Below are positions 22,580 to 34,517 of a stretch of DNA of 64,000 nucleotides, piece by piece; position 1 is the first letter of the stretch; the number at the start of each line of letters is the position of its first letter. Origin of the DNA: Siderastrea siderea (lineage: Eukaryota > Cnidaria > Anthozoa > Scleractinia > Rhizangiidae); the NCBI GenBank assembly GCA_964030785.1, contig OZ034967.1, positions 57,704,665 through 57,768,664 of the forward strand, written 5' to 3'. Both the position numbers and the translations under genes were made by a program. Under the pieces are notes generated by a model. That model searched no databases, was not told the DNA's origin, and worked only from the letters and a program-made list of their open reading frames with translations.

Positions 22580-23031
22580 CTTGAAGAATGTTTAGATAAC
22601 AAATAGCAACTTATATAGCCTTTGCCAAAAACTAAAATATATAGTAAATGTAATCTCAGAAAAGCTCTTGTAGTCTTAAAATATATATCAAACAAGTTTA
22701 TGTGGTAAGATGTCGGAAGTTTAGGTTCTACAACATTCTGGAAAGATAAGGAAAGCCTTGTAAACGGAAACGATCCAGTGCTAATATACAAAGTTGTACT
22801 TGGAATACGCAACGAAGATCTGGCAACGACAGCGCTCAATTCTGTATCAAATACTATCTGTATTCTATGTACTTTTAAATCCCGTGGAACTTCTGATACA
22901 AAAAGAGTATTTCATAAAAAGAGTTTTTATTTTACTTGATTTCTAAAGCAGCACTCTTTCATGTGAATTGCCGTCGATGGTCGCCGAGACATCCAGGCTA
23001 CAACGTTGCATGTTTTCCCTTGATCGTGATA
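22580..23031. other. Intergenic sequence
   Basis: AT-rich; nothing recognised. Confidence 0.4.
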
Positions 23032-23602
23032 ACACGGTGGGCATATAGGACGCCTAAAAGTGCATCCTTGGAACTACCTTTGCATTTTTTATTCGTTTGA
23101 GCTCAAACTTTGCACGATGGTAGAACTTTGTATTCCAAAAAATCGTATGTTTTTTGTTTCAAGTTATGGCAAAACAAATAAATAATTTTGAAAGAGCGTG
23201 ACGTGATAGAAACAAATGCGAAAACATTTTTGGAAAAGCTCAATTGCTTGAAATGTACTTATGTTTCTAAAAATAGTAACAAAATGGCGGGAAATTCAAA
23301 AATCAAAGCTTAATGACTCTTTAACCAATTGAGCTTTTCAAAAAAAAATTCACATTTTATTCTATCGCGTCGTGCTCTTTCAAAATTATTTATTTGCTTT
23401 GCCATAACTTGAAATTTAAATTTTGCTGTCAATCTTGTGACGTCATTTTCCAGCCAAAAATCGATAAAATCGAAAAACAAAAAACATGCGATTTTTTGGA
23501 ATACAAAGTTCTACCATCCTGCAAAGTTTGAGCTCAAACAAATAAAAAATGCAAAAGTAGTTCCTTGGATGCACTTTTAGGCGTCCTATATGCCCACCGT
23601 GT
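23032..23602. mobile_element. Foldback MITE with long inverted arms
   Basis: The ends acacggtgggcatataggacg and its complement (cgtcctatatgcccaccgtgt) bound two long inverted arms that run inwards for roughly 200-250 bp, sharing 'gttctaccat', 'tttgagctcaaa' and 'cataacttgaaa'. The right arm carries an insertion of about 70 bp. No coding capacity. The flanking target duplication is not clear. Confidence 0.8.
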
Positions 23603-24839
23603 ATTTTCCTTTTAAAAAGTATTTCTATAATTCCTTATTAATTAGCTGGAACAAACTTGGGTTTTTAGGTTTAGATAAGTTCCCACGGGTATGAATAGGG
23701 CGCTGTCCACGTTTCGCAATTAGCCTAAGCTTAAATGTTACTAATGTACTTCAGTGATATTTATTTGTTAATAAGTAAATATATAATCACCCCATTTAAT
23801 ATAACGAGGCTGCTGTGAATTTCAGAGGGTCTAAATGAAGTTGTAGCTTTGGGGGTTGTCTCTTGACGATTTGCTACCTAGCGCGGGGTTCACATGGCCG
23901 GGAAAGAAGCGAGCGGAAAAAAGAGAGGGGACTGCATCAGTCAACGCCCGGAACAAGTTGTTTGAGACCTGCTTTGTCTCTTCACTTAAAAATTGTCCCA
24001 AGCTTAGCCTATCGAACCGTCAATATTTTACCGCCTAACGGTCATATCCCCACTTAACATCTAAGCTGGGGTGTTTTTTAGACCTCTGAGTACGCCACCC
24101 TTGGTTAAACATCACAGTAAATTTTAGATCAATCTCACATTAATTTGTTTAAGTTTGTTTAACGATTACAATTTTGGGGCTGACATGTTTGCAGCACATG
24201 CGTATAGTAGTCGCAATTGCACGTTTTTTTAAGCCTAAAAACAAAATTTGTACGGACAAATGCGACGACTTTACGCCGTATGCTGCAAATAATCCACCTT
24301 TGGTTTTCCTAAGCTTTTGCGTTTGTTTTGCATTAGAATTTTTATTTTCTTTGAGAGACGTCTAGTTACTACCACCTTAACTCCCTCAAAGAAAAAGGAC
24401 TGGTAGGTTGTACAACAGTTATGCTGCGACAGTTACCCTGGCTTTTGTCTTAAAAAGTTATATAAAAAGAATTAAGAACAACTCGATTAAAAAAAATTAC
24501 AAAAATGCGTCATTATATAGCTTAGTAGATTTGCATGTCAGAGCATTTGTTATTGTTATCCAAGCCACATTTATATAATCGGCTTTGTTGTAAGTTAAGC
24601 TCATTAAAGGTGCTGGGTAAAAATACACGTCGTTATTTTGTTGAATTATCACCGTAACCCCGCTTACAAACACCGCATTAAAATTAAAGACTGGTTTTGA
24701 CTGGAGATGCAAGCATAACAGAGATCATGTCAACGTGAAAACAAGTACGGCGCAACACAAGCGCAAGGAGAAAAGTTTCTCATTACACTTGCGTTTACTG
24801 GAAACCAGATTTAAAGAATTAAATGAGTCAGTTAGTTTT
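23603..24839. other. Intergenic sequence
   Basis: AT-rich; nothing recognised. Confidence 0.4.
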
Positions 24840-24842
24840 TCT

Positions 24843-25240
24843 AATTTGCATGCTTATACTTTAGTTCCTTTTATTTTCAATAGAAGGACCCTTATACTTG
24901 GCTTCCTTTTGCTTTCACTAGAAAGCCCTTATGCGATGCTTATACTTGCGTTCCTTTTGTTTTCACTATAAGGGCCCTTATACTTGGATTCCTTTTGTTT
25001 TCACTAGAAGGCCCTTATGCGATACTTATACTTGCGTTCCTTTTGTTTTCACTAGAAGGGCCTTATACTTGGATTCCTTTTGTTTTCACTAGAAGGCCCT
25101 TATGCGATACTTATACTTGCGTTCCTTTTGTTTTCACTAGAAGGGCCCTTATACTTGGATTCCTTTTGCTTTCACTATAAGGCCCTTATGCGATGCTTAT
25201 ACTTGCCTTCCTTTTGTTTTCATTAGAAGGGCCCTTATAT
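24843..25240. repeat. Tandem array, about 84-bp unit of two 42-bp halves
   Basis: Alternating halves 'cttatacttggattccttttgttttcactagaaggccc' and 'ttatgcgatacttatacttgcgttccttttg...'; about 4.5 full units. The array reads open in one frame (repeating LILAFLLFSLEGPY-type text), but this is a by-product of repetition. Confidence 0.9.
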
Positions 25241-26261
25241 CCTGTGCATGGAGTGCCAGAACATTGTAAATCCCTGTATAATAGACTGTGAACTCATGGA
25301 ATATATCGAAACCTTGTAGGGTGGATTTTTCTGCGTGGCCACCAGATTTCATCCATCGAAAGGAACAATGCAAAATTATCCGTGGCTTTCCTTTCTAATG
25401 ATGAAAAATTGAATTTCTTTAATAAATTGTTGTAGGAAGTATAACCAGAATTCGAGACGATGAGATCAAAGGCGAAAACAGATTTGTTTGAAAGGGAAGA
25501 GGGCGGGACCAAAAGGGGAAAGAAGTGGAGAGACAGTAAAAATGTTTCTGAATAGAAACTGATTTCGACACTTTTAGCCACATTTTCTTTTGACAAAACA
25601 GGGGATGGGTCATCCAATACTTTTGCACTGGAGGCAAGCCATACGAAGGTTGATAACCGCAGTGGTACCCGGCAGAAACGTTCCTTAAAAGCTGCTCTGC
25701 TGTGGCCGCCCCACCCTCACCCTATCAAAGGGGCTAAACTCAGGGAAAGTTTTGTTAAGTCATGAATTTTTCGCTTTCGCATGCTCACAATGCACCAATA
25801 AAAAACGGGAGTTCCGTAAGGAGCTTACGAAACTCGACCAAGACTCTGAGAAGACACTTTCTGAAACGATATATACTTTTCCAGCGTTTCGCTCTTACCT
25901 CTGAACAACTGTTATAGCATTGCGCAAAGTGATTATTTCGGCAGTGTTAGCCTGGTCCAGGCTCTCAGATACTGGAGAGGGCGAAAATTAGAAGGGATCG
26001 TGAAGATAAAAGGTGTGGGACCTGGTACGAAAGGGGGCCTCCCCAGCGCCCACGCGTTTCATTGCCGTGACCGCTTTCATTTTTTCGTTCCTACTATCTT
26101 GAAGCCTGGAACAGGTTACGGCACTGCACCTTTTATAAGTCAAAAGTTAAAATAGAAGACAAACTTCTATTTCCTTCACTCTACACCTTCGTTTCAACAT
26201 ATAACCAATTTTTATTTTTCTTTGGTTTTCAAGCAACAACTCTTACCATAGTAACGTTAAC
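25241..26261. other. Intergenic sequence
   Basis: No gene recognised. The overlapping minus-strand ORFs at 25294-25637 have no family features. Confidence 0.35.
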
Positions 26262-26610
26262 CCCCTTAAAAAGTAGAAGGAGAGACAACTCAAAAAACAA
26301 ACAAGAAAACGAAACACATCTGCACAAGCACGTTTGTTCATAAGCGCGTGGTTAAGTTTAGGTTTAATGAGTGACACCAAACTAGTGCTTGTGACATCAA
26401 CTAATTCGAAGCAACAACAGTCAACTCGACAATTCTTCGCTTTATAGAGCCACGATTTCGACTCAGAAAATTTCGAAAGCTGAAACAATAGGCAACAAAT
26501 CAAACAAATAGGTAGGGCAAAGCCACTACAATCTGTTTCTAAAGGTATGAAACAGCTGCCGGTGGCTGCGCGACCACGAATTGAAATGGCGTGAACAGAA
26601 AAAAAAGGTT
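26262..26610 (+). repeat. Interspersed repeat body, copy 1 (no 5S head)
   Basis: Shares 'tcgaagcaacaacagtcaac..gacaattcttcgc', 'gatttcgact' and 'gtttctaaaggtatgaaac' with the bodies at 27137-27410 and 29984-30390. It is 5' truncated and lacks the 5S-like head. Confidence 0.6.
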
Positions 26611-27020
26611 CGCTTTTAGGTTTTCAGACGATAAGGTGGGTATTTTTTTTCACAAATAGTGAATCGCATCAGGATTCAACTCACTTTCAGGCAAGACGAA
26701 TGGTGTTCAGCAAGAGAGGTCTGTATTGTTCAGACAGTAAGCATGGTGCTCATGTTACGCGTAGTCCACTCTTACGACCAAAAGAACACGAAAACGAGAC
26801 AAAATAAGACGGCTTTCCAAAAACTCCATTTTTTTACGTTCTTGAAAAACTCCACGTTTGCATGAATTAACCTTGTGCTTTTCGCAGTGCAATAAGACAA
26901 TCGCCAGCAAAGTTTATTACATTAACAGGGTCCAGTTAGGAGCTACGACATGCACGCATGCCTCGTTAACATGTCACTGTAAATCGCAAAATCCCCCCCC
27001 CCCCTACAATTATTTCTTTA

Positions 27021-27410
27021 CGACCACACCACAGAGAAAGCAAGTCTCTTCTGATCACTCCAGTTAAAATCTGTCGGGTGGGGTTAGTACTTGGATGTGT
27101 GACTTCCTTAGAATAACCCGGGTTGCAGGCTTCTCATTTTGCTTTCCATATTTTAGTAAACATTTAACTTGTTGTTATTTTTGTCTTTTCTTGCCGTCAA
27201 ACAATTCGAGACCATTCGAAGCAACAACAGTCGACGCCACAATTCTTCACTTTTCAGAGCCGCCATTTCGACTTGGAAAACTTGTAAAGGTAAACCACAG
27301 GCAACCAATCAAACAAAAAGGTAGAACAAAGCCGCAGACAAAACTCTGTTTCTAACTCAGGTATGAAACGGCTATCATTGTCCGCAAATTAAAATGGCGT
27401 GACAAGAGTA
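27021..27410 (+). mobile_element. 5S rRNA-derived SINE-like repeat, copy 2
   Basis: 27040-27136 resembles 5S rRNA: 'tctgatcactccagttaaa', 'gggtggggttagtacttggatg' (box C region) and 'taacccgggttgcaggctt'. This is followed by the same body as copies 1 and 3. A 5S-derived internal pol III promoter driving a longer body is the hallmark of SINE3-type elements. It is too diverged to be a functional 5S gene. Confidence 0.65.
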
Positions 27411-27439
27411 AACAGGGTTCCAAAGGGTGGTCAGTCTTT

Positions 27440-27640
27440 GGAGCCCTGAAGCTTCGATATTTTTGCTCCTGGAGCCCGGAGCCCGAAGTCATTTTCTCCT
27501 TGGAGCCCAGCCAAAGTGCTTGATTCCTGGCCAAACAGAACCCTGGAGTGAAGCGACGGAGCCCTAGAGCCCCAGTTGTTCTGTTTTGGAGCCCTGGAGC
27601 CACGCATTTTTTATCGCGGGGACCTGGAGCCCTAACCAGC
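27440..27640. repeat. Degenerate GGAGCCC repeats
   Basis: Multiple 'ggagccctggagcc' variants over 200 bp. Non-coding. Confidence 0.6.
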
Positions 27641-27705
27641 ACTTTGCGACTCTGAAAAAAGGTTTGTTTGAAGTTATCACTAGCCTTGAACGCAGACATT
27701 CTTTG

Positions 27706-27763
27706 GGCTCGTCACGCATTCCTCCCCCAAGTGGGGGATGAATGGATTGCGTGACCAGCACTA
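27706..27763. repeat. Hairpin
   Basis: 'gctcgtcacgcattc' pairs with 'gaatggattgcgtgaccagc' around a 'ctcccccaagtgggggat' core. It is probably one end of, or a whole, small foldback element. Confidence 0.6.
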
Positions 27764-28275
27764 AGGATAAGTTGTCACGCGATATAACAAACAGTGACAA
27801 GCAGAACACGTCCAACAGAATGAACTTATCTTTTTCGCGGCAATTCTGCTCTCTTTCACGAGATCCCTCTCGCTCGCTCGATACATGGTTGCTGAACGGT
27901 CTTGGTCTAAGTAGTAACATACTGACTGCAAATCAAAGATTGAAGTCAAAGATTGATTCAAAGATTCACAGATTGACTTCAAAGATTGAAGTCAAATGTT
28001 TCGAAAATGCTTACCGGCCAAAATCGGATAATTCATTAACCAGATTGGGGACGACCACGAACGCAGGTCCATTCTAACAGAAATTAACGCTTGAGTTACC
28101 CAAAATTGGGGGAAACTGGCAAGGGTCTTCCCCTCGATGCAGTCACATGAGGTCACAGTGCTTCACGCTGTGTGAAGTATGGCATTTTGTGGTCGGCTCG
28201 CTGAGGAGGAACGTCCACCTATGTCGTTCTTACGGTAGTCTGTACGCTGGTCAGGCCCACTGCATCTTATGACCG

Positions 28276-28611
28276 ACAGTACCATATCCCGACCCATGCT
28301 TGATAATTAGATAGGGCTGTAGTCCGTCTCGCGACGAACAGAGGCATGAGTCGGGGTATAGTACAGGATCGAGGTTGGGGAAGAAGGGGCTAGGTGGGAG
28401 GGACTACAAGATCTCCTAAGTCTGTGGGGGTGGGACAACCCCAACTATGTGGGGTGATCTACGGTCTTCTGCCTAGCCCCTGCTGGCTGTACTAGCGAGA
28501 ATGAGGTATCACGTGGGGTGTACCTAATTTATCAATGCCCATGGGTCAGGACAGTACCATATCCCGACGTCGACCCATGCTTGATAATTAGATAGGGCTA
28601 TAGTCCGTCTC
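28276..28611. repeat. Direct and inverted repeat cluster
   Basis: 28276-28330 is repeated directly at 28551-28611 (acagtaccatatcccgac...ccatgcttgataattagatagggct). Part of it (gtaccatatcccgacccatgc) also recurs inverted at 28344-28363. The layout is close to the recombinase remnant at 28851-29448 and may be a terminal region of the same element. Confidence 0.55.
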
Positions 28612-28850
28612 ACACGGAGGGACGCCGAGGTAAGTGCCGTTTCCCTTCAGCACCTCAACCCAGTCATAATTATTAGCCAAATACTCCAAACCTAAGTTAC
28701 CTTTGGCTAAACCATAAATCCCACTCCTATACAGATGAAATTAAGATGTGCTAAGAGCATATGAAATTGACTGCTAGAAATCACAAATCGAAAGGAAAAA
28801 ATAAATAAAGTAAAAGGTTCTGGCAGACCGTAAATATTATTTTTTATGGT

Positions 28851-29448
28851 GGTCCATGATACTGGCAGGGCTGAAGGCGGGTTCGAAAAGAACTAGCTCG
28901 TTCATAGTGGAGTAATGTTCTGTGGTTTCCTTGGTGGCCGAATTCATCTTGGCGGATACTGAATCTGGACCCATGGTCTTCATTAGCTGCATGTAGTATA
29001 CGGCCACACGTGGAGATTTTCAACCCACATGTTCAATAATATCCTCCACGGGGCTGCCAGTTAGAGCCATGGCGATAGCACTTCCGCAGCGTAAGCTGTA
29101 CGAGGTTTTCATGCCAATGGGTAAATCGGCCAAGTACGTTTTAAGGAGAGCTTCCGCTGCGTCTGTAGGAAAGGGATGGGCAGTGACCACATTCCCTTGT
29201 GCGGTCCGAAACAGATATCCGTTAAATAAAGAGGTGCCGAGCGCATTACATACTGCCATATAATCGTCGATGCCTTTTACTGGGCATAGACTGACGTTAG
29301 GGTGTCGTTGTATTCCGAAGACATTGGAGTCCCCTGAACGTAAAGTTTTCCCAAAAACGTGGTTAAATATCAGGCCTTTATCCCCAGGAAAACACATGAT
29401 TTCTTCCGTACGAATGTGGCTTAGGTCCGAAGGCCTGTCACCGGAGAA
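28851..29448 (-). pseudogene. Tyrosine recombinase remnant (DIRS/Crypton type)
   Basis: Read on the minus strand: SGDRPSDLSHIRTEEI carries the first catalytic Arg, followed by GKTLR, VSLCPV and GYLFR. SYSLRCGSAIAMALTG is the second Arg box and EDIIEHVG the following His box. A TGA at 29020-29022 replaces the expected Trp after HVG, but the frame continues (KSPRVAVYYMQLMK) with the candidate Tyr. The 5' part is cut off by the satellite at 29457. DIRS/Ngaro retrotransposons and Cryptons both carry such enzymes; the fragment does not decide between them. Confidence 0.7.
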
Positions 29449-29456
29449 AGAGATTC

Positions 29457-29635
29457 CCTATTTTAGAGATTCCCTATTTTAGAGATTCCCCGTTTTAGAG
29501 ATTCCCCATTTTAGAGATTCCTCATTTTAGAGATTGGCTATTTTAGAGATTCCCCGTTTTAGAGATTCCCTATTTTAGAGATTCCCGTTCCTTGTTCCCC
29601 TTTCCCCGTTCCCCGTTCTTCATTTTAGAGATAGC
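29457..29635. repeat. 15-bp tandem array (ttttagagattcccc)
   Basis: About eight copies of 'ttttagagattcccn', then a short run of 'gttcccc' repeats. Confidence 0.9.
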
Positions 29636-29874
29636 CCCCATCTCCCTCGGCCATGCAGTCCACTGTTAGGAAGGAAAACAACACGCAAGCGAGCAGAATT
29701 AGACAGCTTTGTTTAAAAGCTTTTTACCTTCTTGAAGATGTCGACGTTTTGCACAAAAACTTAGTGCATTTCGCGTTGAATGAGAATTGGCGTCAAAATG
29801 ACATGTAGTCTTCATGTCACTATATTAAAATCGTGAAATTTTTTCCCCTTTACTTGGTTTCTTGAGAACAATGC

Positions 29875-30390
29875 AGGGAAAACAGAGGTCCTCGTCCGAT
29901 CACCGCAGTTAAGCTCTGTTGGGTGGGGTTAATACTTGGATAAGTGACTGCCAAGGAACACCCCGTGTTCGGTGTCGGTTTCTCATTTTGCTTTTCTTTC
30001 TTTCCATTTTAATTAATAAACATTAACTCGTTGTTATTGTCGTTGTTTTTTCTTCCTTTCTAACGGAAGAATACTAACAAGGAGAGACCACCTCAAAAAA
30101 AAACAAGCAAGCAAACAAAGAAACAACATATGCGCGAGCAAGTTTGTTCGTGAGCGCGTGCTCAAAGTTTAAATCTCCTGTGTGACATCACATAATTCAA
30201 AGCAACACCAGTCAACGCGACAATTCTTCGCCGCCTTTATAGAGCCCCGATTTCGACTCGTAAAACTCGGAAAACTACACTAGAGATTATAGGTAACCAT
30301 TCAAACTTGAAGGTAGGACACGATTGCGTTTCTAAAGGTATGAAACGGCTATCAACGTCCGCAAATTGAAAAGTAGAAGAACTAAAGGTT
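29875..30390 (+). mobile_element. 5S rRNA-derived SINE-like repeat, copy 3
   Basis: 29890-29983 is 5S-like (tcgtccgatcaccgcagttaagc, gggtggggttaatacttggataagtgactgcc, ccccgtgttcggtgtcgg), preserving box A, intermediate element and box C order. Its body from 29984 matches copies 1 and 2 and is the longest of the three. Confidence 0.7.
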
Positions 30391-31490
30391 AGTGTGGATT
30401 TGATGACTTGACTGACATCAAACATACGGCAGTAACAGCTGTCTCAAGTACTGTTTTCTTAGTTCTTCGTAGAACTTAACACTTACAATCTTTGGCATAC
30501 AATATTGTATCCAGGACTCGACTGAACTGTGCGATGACTTTAGACACATTGCTTTCCAAGGTATCGTTGACTACAAACTGAACGTGAATCTCCTGTCTCC
30601 TGTCATAAGGTTTTTTTTCTTCCTCTTTAATGAGAGAAAGGGTATGTCATATCAGTAGGATTTACACTACAGAACGGGCCGGATTGAATAAACAGTGCAA
30701 ATCTTCATCTGGAATAAACGCAATTGACTACTGAAGTACAACACTTACAAATATTATTTTAGTTCTAGCAATTCAGTATAACTGTAGTATGAAATTTTAA
30801 ATTTTCTAATAGGATGCATGGGTTGATGTACGCCATTACTTATGTGGTTAACACAGCTGGCCAAGGACAATGTGACTTAAATTTCCATTTCAAAACGTAA
30901 TTTCTTTGACCGTAATAATCAAAATCATGAACCTTAAACCCTTTAAAAGCTTCACTTACTCGGTTGTGCTTCAGAACAAGGCAAGCTCTCCGCCGTGAAA
31001 AAAAACAAAGCGGCAAGTCTTTCAATGCGGCTTTCGCAACTTGAACTTATTGCCCTCCACCAGTACTCTTTTGAACTTTTTCTTTCCAGTTATAGATATT
31101 ACATTTTTTCTCAAGTTTAAAACCTCAGTAATGTCGAACAATCGTTTTGCTAAATAAACTGCTTAAGCTTTTTGAAAAACCTCTTTTTCAAAAGCGACAG
31201 TGGTCATGCTATTTCCCGCCAAGAAAAAAGTCGCTTGCTCAAAAGCACCACGCGATTTCCCGCCAAGAAAAGATGGCATTCTCCATCCCCCGTCGAGTTG
31301 TCTTGGGACTCCCCTCCCCCTCCCTCAGAGTCTGTACGGGCGGGCTTACGGGCTACGCTGACGTCACAACCAAAATTTCTCGGATCGATAGGTTACCAAA
31401 TTTGCTTAGCAGTGGTGCTCCGCCGCCGGGTTTTGCCCGCGGGCTCCGCTATAACTTGGGGCTGGTCATTTTGACCAGCTCCTCCCAGTT
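30391..31490. other. Intergenic sequence
   Basis: No gene recognised. 31225-31480 is GC-richer, with 'tgacgtca' and 'ggtgctccgccgccggg'; its repeated-looking text suggests an interspersed repeat. Confidence 0.3.
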
Positions 31491-31615
31491 GGCTTGATAG
31501 CTCAGTTGATTAGAGTGCTGCTTCGTTATCGCAGAGGACATGGATTCCAATGCCGTTCAAGCTTTCTTTACGCAACTGCAATAGTTGCATACATAACTGT
31601 GATGATCTTCTTCCA
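31491..31615 (+). mobile_element. tRNA-derived SINE, second family
   Basis: The head 'ggcttgatagctcagttgattagag' is a good tRNA A-box region, and 'ggattccaatgcc' is a decayed B box. The tail 'acgcaactgcaatagttgcatacataactgtgatgatc' is not tRNA. The broken B box and missing acceptor pairing argue against a functional tRNA. Confidence 0.6.
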
Positions 31616-33439
31616 TGTTTTTGCTGTTGTTGTTGTTGATACACAGATGCTGCGCTGAAGGTGCATCTGCGTTTTGCTGTCCGAAATTATCAAGGTAAGA
31701 TTAAAATCACATTTGTCTTAAATTTGATTTTCCCTAACTCCTCTCGTTTTTCAGTTGAAACAGTGGGACTGACATAAACACTTCGCAGGGAAAGGACTAA
31801 ACAGGCACTTCTGCAAAGAATGGCCTGTTAGAAAGTGGCTTGATTGGTTAATAAATTTAATTAAGCTCACAAGGGTCGTTTCTTGGATGGGCAAAAAGTC
31901 GCGCCATGAATAATTTGCACCATCACGATAACAAAACTACAATTGTGTCAACCATGGCTTATCTTTGTATCTAGTGTTTTCAAAGTTATTCATAATTCCT
32001 CACTTTGAACTATTGGTAAACTTACAGCCGCAATGAATTTTTATTCGTTTCAGTTGCGTTTGTTCGAAAAAGATAAAACTCATGAAAGGCATCAACTGCA
32101 AATTGAATAGCTGCGTGATTACGGTCTCTAAGTGTTTTGAAGTTGCCACTACGTACAATTTTCTGTGTTTGATCCGTAAAAATAACAGACCTCTTATCCA
32201 TCTAGATGATGATTTTGTCTCTATTGCCGCTTTTGTTTTCGTTACAGATGTGACGAACCAAACCGTAGTTGTATACGTTTTGGCCGAGAAAATGCCATTC
32301 CATGGCAGTTTATGCCAAGAACTAAGGCAGTGAACGCGGAAGAGGTAACCCTAACTGAAGAAGCTTGGCCAGCTGATATGAACGTCGACGAATTTTTAAC
32401 TTTAAACCTTAAGAGTGCTCAGCATTAATGTTTATAACACCGCATATATATAGGTCACAAGAATATAGGAAATGACCTCCACAGATGGATTGTCTGTCTT
32501 GATACTTAAACAAGTTGTCCCAACTAGCCCTCAACAAAATGCCTAGAAACAAGTAAGGAGAATTTGTATAATGATACTGGGGCCTAAGGGTTAATCACCT
32601 GCTTAATAAAAACGTTTGACGCGAATGCTGCACTGAATAGTAAGGTTTCACGAGCAATGAAAAATTAACTGATGTTAACGAACTTTGTTCCGGCCAAAAC
32701 GGTTTTCTTGACGATGAAGCCTCAAACGGCAAAATATGCAAATTGGCTGTAATAGAATTAGGACTCTCATTTCATTTCTTCTTGGGAGACCACAGGCGGT
32801 CCAAGTTCACTGTCTGATAGCACGAACTTGAATCTAATTTGTAATTCTCGACTTATAGACTTTGTATGGGAAATTTACTTTGGTTCTCAAAATCAAGTTG
32901 TCTGATGTAGAAATAAACTTCACGCACCTCAAAATGGGCTTGTCTTTTTGTCTTGTGTGTAATTTTGGTGCAATTCGTGCCCTTTAAGGCGGGGTTTTTT
33001 TTTTGTTGTTTTTTTTTTTGGCTCGTTGTTCGCGGTGCATCGCGAACTACAAGTCAGAATCACGTTAAGGCTATCAGATGGTGAGCTTGTCGAGCTTGGG
33101 CCGCCTGTGGTGAGACTTGTCGAATGGGACAATTGTTGGCATGGGCAAGCTCGTTTGTTACGAGAGTTTGTGGCCTTTTATATTACCTATTTTGATAAAA
33201 ATTATCAGAAAATGTTGCTAAGAAAGGTTACTAAAGGGAGTGCGCGTGTTCTAAGGCTCGCACGTGTTTGATGGATCAAATTTTAGCGAACTATTCACGG
33301 GTCGGCAGGTCCGGCTAGAAAATTAGAGACAATCTGCCGATTCGCCTCTGGAGGAGGACTTTTGCCCGGCATAATTACAAGTATAATATACGTGCATTCA
33401 AGCCTACTTTGGAGTATAACATTATGTTTTCTCGCGTTT
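31616..33439. other. Intergenic sequence
   Basis: No supported gene. Short ORFs at 32082-32333 and 33026-33271 lack family features. Confidence 0.3.
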
Positions 33440-33780
33440 TTGAGGATCCCTGGGGAAAACCTTGGAAGCATCTTCGAAGATCTTCATATAAGGACCCTTG
33501 AAGACTTGATGGGAATCCTTAAGGAACTTCACATTTACTCCTCATAGATCTTCAAGGATCTTTCATAATCTCCCAAAGATCCTTAAGGTCCTTGCAAAGA
33601 TCATTAAGGATCCTTGTGCAAGATCTTAACAGATTTGTAAAGATCCTTAGTAGGATCCCATCACATATTGAAAAGTGATTAAGATTATCGCCATTTAAGA
33701 TCCTGTAGGGTCTTCTTACAGGATCACAAAGAATCCTAGAAAGTTCTGTAGGATCCTTGTAAGATTTCTACAAGGGATGA
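33440..33780. repeat. Degenerate GATC-rich repeat
   Basis: About 340 bp of variants of 'aagatccttaaggatcc' in both orientations. Non-coding. Confidence 0.65.
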
Positions 33781-34049
33781 CGCCAAGGAATTCAGTACTC
33801 AGTTTTAGAGGCATAATGCATCATCGTGCAACCCCTATTGATTCAGTAATTTAATCTATACTTTTTATTCGTTCACAGGCATCCACTGAGACTTACAAGG
33901 AGCATTTTTATGTGCGTTTACTATTGAAGAAGAATACTTGAGTGGCATTCTGTCACTGATTAATTTCAAGCAATCATTCTTAAGTATACCATTATTCAAA
34001 CGTAGAATTATTCAATGGCAACAAATTTATGTTCTTAAAGAATGCAACG

Positions 34050-34517
34050 TTTTTCTCGGTTAAACGAGGGGCCTCGAATAAAAGCAGGGTTCAACTAAAC
34101 GCCGGATCCACACGGTCAAATTTTATAAACACCCCTAGGGTTTATTCGAGGTCCCGGCGTTTATTGGAAACTGAACCTTCATGCAACTGATTCTCATCAA
34201 TATACAATCATGGCAATCTCAAAAATGTTCATAAACCAGTACAGTACATCAGCTCATACTAAGCACCTAATTCTCCCACCTTGTTTTGAATTTTATCGAC
34301 TTCACACAAAATCAGTGACATTTTATTCCTGTTTTATTCATCTTTTTGTTACATACTGCTATACATTTGGTGAACATTAACTAAAAGGACAAAAAAGGCC
34401 ATCCCAAATGGTGAAAAATTCCCTTGTTTAACCGTAAACGCCGGCCCCCGAATAAACGCGGGGTGTACGAGGTCTAGGTTGAAATAAATGCCCTCGGCGT
34501 TTAATCGAGGAAATACG
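34050..34517. mobile_element. MITE with 'ccgtatttcctcgattaaacgcc' type ends
   Basis: The left 'ttttctcggttaaacgaggggcctcgaataaa' is the inverted complement, with mismatches, of the right 'ttaatcgaggaaatacgg' region. Internal 'cggcgtttatt' and 'cgaataaacgcgggg' motifs repeat. Confidence 0.55.

Noticed and set aside
24735..25180. ORFs with repeating LAFLLFSLEGPY text
   Set aside because: Arise from the 84-bp tandem array.
24843..25240. CRISPR-like array
   Set aside because: Repeats are contiguous without unique spacers; eukaryotic satellite.
29875..29983. Functional 5S rRNA gene
   Set aside because: Too many changes in helices, and it continues into a repeated body shared with other copies.
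31491..31563. Functional tRNA gene
   Set aside because: The A box is good but the B box and acceptor stem are decayed and a SINE-like tail follows.
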